This document shows positions 16,174 through 20,110 of a DNA stretch of 20,110 nucleotides, in pieces (within the stretch, counting starts at the first letter, position 1; every line of letters begins with the position of its first letter). The notes under the pieces are model-generated. The model saw nothing but the letters and a program-made list of their open reading frames with translations, did no database searches and was not told the DNA's origin. Made by a program: the position numbers and the translations under genes. The DNA is taken from the NCBI GenBank assembly GCA_024277475.1, contig JAJRVC010000172.1, positions 1 to 20,110 on the forward strand. The letters are read 5' to 3'. Origin of the DNA: Deltaproteobacteria bacterium. GTDB taxonomy: Bacteria; Desulfobacterota; Desulfobacteria; Desulfobacterales; JAFDCJ01.

Positions 16174-16371
16174 ATGGGAAAAACAGTTGTGATAGACTCT
16201 GATGAATGCATTGGCTGTGAAAGCTGTGTAGAACTTTGCTCGGAAGTATTTGCATTTAATGAAGAGGAAGAGAAAGCGGAAGTCATTATGCCTGAAGGCG
16301 GCCCTGCGGATTGCATTGAAGAGGCCATGGATACGTGCCCGGTAGAATGTATTCACTGGGAGGAAAGTTGA
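16174..16371 (+). CDS. small [4Fe-4S] ferredoxin, Desulfovibrio gigas type
   Basis: 65 aa from ATG 16174 with AAGGAGA 6 nt upstream. Cluster ligands are expected to be C12-x2-C15-x2-C18 and C55 (followed by Pro). C22 and C47 sit where D. gigas ferredoxin II forms a disulfide (C18-C42 in its numbering), and C59 is an extra cysteine near the end. The pattern [11 protein letters not shown] then [15 protein letters not shown] is the single-cluster form in which the second cluster site has been lost. It is very acidic (EEEEKAE), as usual for an electron carrier docking to basic partners. In sulfate reducers such ferredoxins carry low-potential electrons in pyruvate oxidation and sulfite reduction. 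The gene is alone on its strand and convergent with the MATE-like gene. Confidence 0.92.
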   Translation: MGKTVVIDSDECIGCESCVELCSEVFAFNEEEEKAEVIMPEGGPADCIEEAMDTCPVECIHWEES

Positions 16372-16439
16372 AAGATGCCTAAATTTTAGACAATTTAGAT
16401 TGCTCTTGTCCGCCGTCACTTTGGCTCAACCTGCTTTTT

Positions 16440-17777
16440 TTAACGCACCTGCCCAACCGAAGTGGTTGTCTGCCCCACCGGAGTGGTGCTTTCTTTCCCC
16501 CTGCCCAGTGCAATTCGCATAGTGGCTGAAGAGGCCAGGCTTCCCAGGGTCAGGCCCACTGGACCGATCAATTGTCCCGGTGTTCCTAAAAAGAGCAGAG
16601 CAAAACCGACAACGATGATGGTAGCCATAAACACCGCATGTCCGGTGAGAACCGTTATCGGCTTTTTTAACCAGGCGGCCAGGCCTTCGCTCTGGGCGCG
16701 TATAGCCACACTGAAGGGGAAAAAAATCAGAGACATCACGGTCATTTTGACAAGGGGCAGGTCCTGTGCACCCAGCTTTTGCAGTCTGATAAAGTAAAAT
16801 TCTGCAAGACCGGGTAGGGTGAAAATCAACGGTAAAATTCCCAGGACGGTGCCTGCCGTCAAACAAAAGCGAAATGTCCGGTTATCCCTGCCCGGCTGCG
16901 GAGGAAATGCGAGCACAATGGTCTGAATGCGTGTCGCCGCAAATGCCACTGGATTGGCCAGCCCGAGTGCCAGGTAATACACCGGGAGGATGCGATCGGG
17001 ATCGGGTGCACGAGCGATGAATCCCGCCAGGATGATGGCCGAGGCCGAGAGAAAATAGCCACCGACCGACAGCGGAAGGTTGAAGTTAAAGATTTCCCTT
17101 GCCCCGGGTGGATTCTCCGGGCAGGATTTAAGAGATTTTAAAAAAGCAGCTGCAAATATCCTGGAAATCAGAACCTCTATGGCAACCGGGATGGTAAGGC
17201 ACACAACCGCCCAGATTGGACCGACCAGTTCCAGGATGCAAAAAAGCAAAGACAGCAATGTGGTGAGAACGATACGGACGATGGTTGCCAGGCTGGCCCT
17301 ACCGGTGGCCCGGCCTATGTACATGACAACAAAATAAGGAACCCGCACAAAGAATAGAAACTGCAGCGGAATGCTGATCACGAAAGTGGTGTAGGCCGGC
17401 TGTTCTATCGAAGGTGGCAGGCCGATAAGTCGACCAAACAGCAGATGCGAAAGAGCGGGAATGCACAAGCTCGCCTGAATCGCTATGACCCCCAGTCCGG
17501 TTAGCAGGGTAACTTTCCGAAATTTTTGATATCCTTCGCGTGTTTTGGCATAAACCATGCCTGTCGTAACGGAACTGATGGCGATCATTCCGAGAAAAAA
17601 CATGACCGTACTCGCTTGTGCCAGACCGGCCAGATTTAGCGGACCACCAGGACCACGCGAGGCGACCATGGCCACCAGGGGGTAGCTCAGGGCCTGGGAG
17701 GCCGCCTGGATTGCGAGCGGTATAAAAAAACGGGAAAGGGTCCAATTGCCTGGATATTTCGATGCGTGTATACTCAT
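16440..17777 (-). CDS. MATE/MOP-superfamily membrane protein
   Basis: 445 aa with about 12 hydrophobic segments in two similar halves, starting LSRFFIPLAIQAASQALSYP, which is the MATE-like first helix. The pattern of a long first half ending near residue 225 with a charged loop (LKSCPENPPGAREIFNFNLP) and a second half opening LPLSVGGYFLSASAIILAGF fits the MOP superfamily (MATE, ANK-like, flippases). The substrate is unknown. The location right behind murB (62 bp, same strand) makes a cell-envelope role tempting, but this is inference. The C-terminal tail TTPVGQTTTSVGQ comes from a near-perfect 21-bp tandem duplication around 16449-16490. Start ATG 17777 lacks a clear ribosome binding site. 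Confidence 0.7.
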   Translation of the reverse strand: MSIHASKYPGNWTLSRFFIPLAIQAASQALSYPLVAMVASRGPGGPLNLAGLAQASTVMFFLGMIAISSVTTGMVYAKTREGYQKFRKVTLLTGLGVIAIQASLCIPALSHLLFGRLIGLPPSIEQPAYTTFVISIPLQFLFFVRVPYFVVMYIGRATGRASLATIVRIVLTTLLSLLFCILELVGPIWAVVCLTIPVAIEVLISRIFAAAFLKSLKSCPENPPGAREIFNFNLPLSVGGYFLSASAIILAGFIARAPDPDRILPVYYLALGLANPVAFAATRIQTIVLAFPPQPGRDNRTFRFCLTAGTVLGILPLIFTLPGLAEFYFIRLQKLGAQDLPLVKMTVMSLIFFPFSVAIRAQSEGLAAWLKKPITVLTGHAVFMATIIVVGFALLFLGTPGQLIGPVGLTLGSLASSATMRIALGRGKESTTPVGQTTTSVGQVR

Positions 17778-17839
17778 TTTTTATAACAAACGGATCCACT
17801 TCAGGAAAAATAACCGACCCAATTATCCGATGGAATTCA

Positions 17840-18754
17840 TTAAAATTTTCCGATTAACTTAACTTCCCGTTCAAGCTGGACTCCGAAACGATCCAGCACC
17901 CTGGCTTCGATAAGCTGAATTAAAGCGTATACATCGACAGCTTTGGCATTGTCCACATTTAGAATAAATCCGGCGTGTTTTCGGCTGATCATGGCACCGC
18001 CGAGACGTTTTCCCTTCAAACCGGTCTCCTCGATCAAAGCTCCCGCATAATGGCCGGCCGGGCGCTTGAAAACACTGCCACAGGAAGGATAGTTCAGCGG
18101 CTGCTTTCCGGTACGCAGCGCCAGAATATCTTCCATGCGCGTCTTTAAAGTCCCGGTATCCTGCTTTTCGAAATGAAAAAGAGCAGAGGTAATAACCACT
18201 TTTTCCAGTTCCGGAACCCGGCGGTAATCGAAGTTAATTCTACGACGATCGGCAGAAAAAGGGATCCCGTCCCGCCTGAAACCGCTGACCGAGACGGTAA
18301 CCTGTTCGATTTCCTGCCCAAATGCGCCGGCATTCATGCGCAGCGCTCCGCCCACACCCCCGGGAATCCCCGCCAGTAGTTCCAAACCGGACAGGCCCTT
18401 TTTCACCGCAGCGCGAATTAGATCCATCAACAGGGTGCCGGCCAGCACTTTCGCCTGCTGGTGATCAAAGGTCCAGTTGCTAAAATTTTCACCCAGGTAA
18501 AGGGTAACCCCATCCCAGCCGCGGTCCGAAACCAGCAGATTTGAACCTTGCCCGAGAACAAACAGCGGTGCTTTTTTTTCGTGAATGACTTCAAGGGCGC
18601 GGCCCACTCCGATTTTCGAGACCGGGGCGACCCAGACGGCTGTGGGACCACCGATCTTGTAAGAAGTAAACGGCGCCAGGGGTCGGTTAGTCCGTATCTG
18701 TCCATCTACTACATCGGCCAGTTGCGCTGCTAATTCGACAGGATCAACATTCAT
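17840..18754 (-). CDS. murB: UDP-N-acetylenolpyruvoylglucosamine reductase
   Basis: 304 aa, full length. It reduces UDP-GlcNAc-enolpyruvate to UDP-MurNAc with NADPH in cytoplasmic peptidoglycan precursor synthesis. FAD-binding features: TSYKIGGPTAVWVAP, GQGSNLLVSDRGWDGV (residues 68-83), GLELLAGIPGGVGGALRMNA (123-142). Catalytic residues: Arg178 in FDYRR, Ser227 in YPSCGSVFKRP, and Glu297 in LEREVKLIG. It lacks the Tyr-loop insertion of type I enzymes, so it is a type II MurB. The ATG at 18752-18754 has no recognisable ribosome site (AAAAAATAAAA precedes it), but an inverted repeat lies 21 nt upstream. It is away from any mur/fts cluster here and is followed by the MATE-like gene. Confidence 0.93.
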   Translation of the reverse strand: MNVDPVELAAQLADVVDGQIRTNRPLAPFTSYKIGGPTAVWVAPVSKIGVGRALEVIHEKKAPLFVLGQGSNLLVSDRGWDGVTLYLGENFSNWTFDHQQAKVLAGTLLMDLIRAAVKKGLSGLELLAGIPGGVGGALRMNAGAFGQEIEQVTVSVSGFRRDGIPFSADRRRINFDYRRVPELEKVVITSALFHFEKQDTGTLKTRMEDILALRTGKQPLNYPSCGSVFKRPAGHYAGALIEETGLKGKRLGGAMISRKHAGFILNVDNAKAVDVYALIQLIEARVLDRFGVQLEREVKLIGKF

Positions 18755-19016
18755 TTTTATTTTTTCTGTTTGAGGATTTCAGCGGACGCTAACAAATCGT
18801 AGTCGCTGAAATTTTTAAAAACAGGGTGATTCAAATTCGGGCGAAGTCCCTCGTTCTGATATATTGACAAATTTTTAGATCCGGATCTTGCTTTGATTGC
18901 AACATGCGTCAGATTTTGTCAAGCCGTAAACAAGGTCCCGAACCCTATCAAGCCTGAAAAAACTCAAGTTTTTGCGGCATTGTGCCGATAATCACCGTGG
19001 TTGAAGCAATAAATTT
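18755..19016. other. divergent spacer between murB and the small coiled-coil gene (left part)
   Basis: No ORF. It holds the murB leader hairpin (18776-18812), a TTGACA at 18864-18869 without a good -10 at the right distance, and a small AT hairpin AAAAACT-CA-AGTTTTT near 18959-18975. It runs into MITE-like copy B at 19017. Confidence 0.45.
18776..18812 (-). other. inverted repeat in the murB leader
   Basis: ATTTCAGCG (18776-18784) and CGCTGAAAT (18804-18812) pair perfectly over 9 bp, extendable by two more pairs with one bulged G; the loop is about 19 nt. Read on the minus strand it would sit in the murB leader with its 3' edge 21 nt before the ATG. Read on the plus strand it is followed by TTTTT and would resemble a terminator, but no plus-strand gene ends before it. 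Confidence 0.45.
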
Positions 19017-19126
19017 GATGGACTCGTAAAAAGTCCGAAAAGCGCTAATTTTCAAATTTTGGGATCTATAATTTCAATAGGTTAAAAGATCAAAATTTGA
19101 GAATTTTGACTTTTTACCGGATTTTC
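19017..19126 (+). repeat. MITE-like element, copy B
   Basis: 110 bp, beginning GATGGACTCGTAAAAAGTC and ending GACTTTTTACCGGATTTTC. This copy has the cleanest terminal inverted repeat (GTAAAAAGTC against GACTTTTTAC, 10 bp). Perfect 6-bp flanking direct repeats AAATTT lie at 19011-19016 and 19127-19132. The middle part shares ATAATTTCAATAGGTTA with copy A. It ends 65 bp before the ATG of the small coiled-coil gene. Confidence 0.8.
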
Positions 19127-19191
19127 AAATTTGGTTAGCTTATTGAATTTAAATTAATTTTCCGGGGGAAATCTTTAAAAGGGGAACAACC

Positions 19192-19425
19192 ATGGAATCA
19201 GAAGACTTTTTCAGGGTAATCACCGAATTTGAATTTATTTGTGAAGATATTGGTGAAATCAAAGAACAAATCGATCTGACTCAGTCGGAGGTCCATAAAA
19301 TTTCACAAGCCATCACCAGCATCGAAAATGCTAAAAACATTCTGACTGAACTTTTTCCGAAAATTGAATCACTGAAAAACGAGGTGCGCGAAGACCTGAC
19401 GGCGGAATTCGCAGAAATGGGCTAA
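19192..19425 (+). CDS. small coiled-coil protein of unknown function
   Basis: 77 aa from ATG 19192, with AAAAGGGGA 7-8 nt upstream. The sequence is acidic and almost wholly helical, with heptad-like spacing of Ile/Leu/Val (EDIGEIKEQIDLTQSEVHKI then SQAITSIENAKNILTELF, PKIESLKNEV). No Cys, signal peptide or membrane segment. It probably forms a short coiled-coil oligomer or binds a partner; no family recognised. It lies alone between two direct copies of the MITE-like element (B ends 65 bp before it, C begins 47 bp after it). Confidence 0.6.
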   Translation: MESEDFFRVITEFEFICEDIGEIKEQIDLTQSEVHKISQAITSIENAKNILTELFPKIESLKNEVREDLTAEFAEMG

Positions 19426-19472
19426 TAAAGGTGGGTTGATTATTGGGCCATATAAATTCCAAATATAGAGAT

Positions 19473-19582
19473 GATGTGGCCGCAAAAAGGCACAAAAAGC
19501 TCAAAACTAAAATTTTGCAGTTAATAATTTCAATAAGTTATGAGGTCAAAATTCGATAATTTTGACTTTTTACGAGATTGTC
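19473..19582 (+). repeat. MITE-like element, copy C
   Basis: 110 bp, beginning GATGTGGCCGCAAAAAGGC and ending GACTTTTTACGAGATTGTC, the same terminal sequences as copy A. Flanking 6-mers AGAGAT (19467-19472) and AAAGAT (19583-19588) differ by one base. It has the same orientation as copies A and B. Confidence 0.78.
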
Positions 19583-19989
19583 AAAGATCAAAAGCCAAAT
19601 GTTTGGAATTTCGAATTCTGAATTTTTCTTGGTGGATTTTTTTGCGATATCAACTGATCTTTCGTATTCATATTTCGCATTGCTTCCAAGGGTGAATATA
19701 TCCCATCCACGCATTTATAGCGTCTTATAAAATAACCCAACGCAGTTTCTATCCAGCTTATACTAATCCCGGATCCATTTTCCACCCATCATGGACAACA
19801 AGGCGTCTATAGATCCCTTGGTGCTCTACATCATTTATTACAAAAATGCTTTTTCTTATTTAACCGGTCGCTTTGGCTGCCGGCAACCGGGTTCGTATGA
19901 AACACCGCCTGGCCGGAACAGTGAATTGATTTTTTAGTTAGCCCGTCGTATGAAAATAGCAAAGACCAAAGTTTCTTCTACGAATCAAG
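19583..19989. other. gene-free region before the group II intron end
   Basis: About 400 bp without a credible gene. One 65-codon minus-strand frame (19588-19785) is open but shows no family features or ribosome site. The DNA next to the intron end would be its 3' exon on the minus strand, and I cannot identify what gene, if any, was interrupted. Confidence 0.4.
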
Positions 19990-20110
19990 GTAGAACGGTC
20001 AGTTACCCAGCCGCCCCCTCACAGATCCCGGCGTGCGGTACTACCGCACCGGGCTCTTCGAATCTGTTCCCTTACGCACTGACAGGCGTTATACAAAGAG
20101 TTTCAGCTGC
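19990..20110 (-). mobile_element. 3' end of a group II intron (body off the right edge)
   Basis: On the minus strand the window ends in a domain V hairpin (20024-20056) followed by a short domain VI-like segment rich in G (GAGGGGGCGGCTGGGTAACT) and ending near 19990 with TTCTAC, matching the AY-type 3' end of bacterial group II introns. A candidate branch-point A is the one in CTGACCG, about 9 nt from that end. The intron's 5' domains and any reverse transcriptase gene would lie beyond 20110. From here it cannot be told whether the intron is complete. Confidence 0.75.
20024..20056 (-). ncRNA. group II intron domain V
   Basis: Read on the minus strand: GAGCCCGG, TGCGG, loop TAGTA, CCGCA, a two-base bulge CG, then CCGGGATC. 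This is the domain V architecture: an 8-pair lower stem with the catalytic AGC triad at bases 2-4, a 2-nt bulge on the 3' side, and a 5-6 pair upper stem. It differs from the usual 34-nt form by one base fewer in the loop (no GNRA tetraloop) and by a G-A opposition at the third lower pair. Confidence 0.8.

Noticed and set aside
16379..16398. CTAAATT/AATTTAG hairpin between ferredoxin and the MATE-like gene as a terminator
   Set aside because: The stem is purely AT except its end pair and is not followed by a T-run.
19588..19785. 65-codon minus-strand frame (ends LEAMRNM...) that vaguely resembles a transposase tail
   Set aside because: No recognisable transposase motif, no ribosome site, and the neighbouring frames give nothing continuous.

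Overview
This 20.1 kb window looks like ordinary chromosome of an anaerobic, deltaproteobacterium-like (Desulfobacterota-type) bacterium with some mobile-DNA decoration. The pointers are a small single-cluster ferredoxin closely resembling the Desulfovibrio gigas type, a YhaO/YhaN-like exonuclease/ATPase pair, moderate GC coding DNA, and AT-rich intergenic stretches carrying repeats. The taxonomic assignment is inference from protein flavour only. I saw no rRNA, tRNA or CRISPR array.

Layout. 1-1250: a possible partial ORF on the minus strand, a GyrI-like ligand-binding protein, and just upstream of it a PadR-family regulator that has lost its DNA-binding half. 1458-5965 (+): a two-gene secreted cassette made of an unrecognised 452-aa exported protein and a very large exported repeat protein with six PPC-like domains in exact 117-residue register. 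The second gene is interrupted by an in-frame TAA between its signal peptide and its mature part. 6213-11062 (-): a metallophosphoesterase (SbcD/YhaO type) and a 1170-aa SMC/YhaN-like ATPase, overlapping by 4 bp; upstream lies a relic of a helix-turn-helix ORF. 11602-11910 (+): a small ABM-fold monooxygenase. 11964-14491 (-): NudC pyrophosphohydrolase, a TPR protein and a small unknown protein. 14786-15973 (-): an Fsr-like MFS exporter. 16174-16371 (+): ferredoxin. 16440-18754 (-): MurB followed by a MATE-like membrane protein. 19192-19425 (+): a small coiled-coil protein. 19990-20110 (-): the 3' end (domains V and VI) of a group II intron whose body lies outside the window.

The most informative non-genic signal is a family of four ~110 bp elements at 11462-11572, 14630-14738, 19017-19126 and 19473-19582. 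They share sequence along their length, have imperfect terminal inverted repeats built around a GTAAAAAGTC-like block, and are each flanked by 6-bp direct repeats (two perfect, two with one mismatch). This is the signature of a MITE. One copy sits inside what would otherwise be a perfect 11-bp hairpin, two bracket the small coiled-coil gene, and one lies in the leader of the ABM gene. No transposase for them is visible here.

The best candidate for undescribed biology is the 1458-5965 cassette. Its repeat core (G-V-H-P-A-G-G-G-N-W-L-P-D) is nearly invariant at protein level but varied at synonymous positions, which indicates selection on the repeats, while the in-frame stop raises the question of recent decay, sequencing error or recoding.
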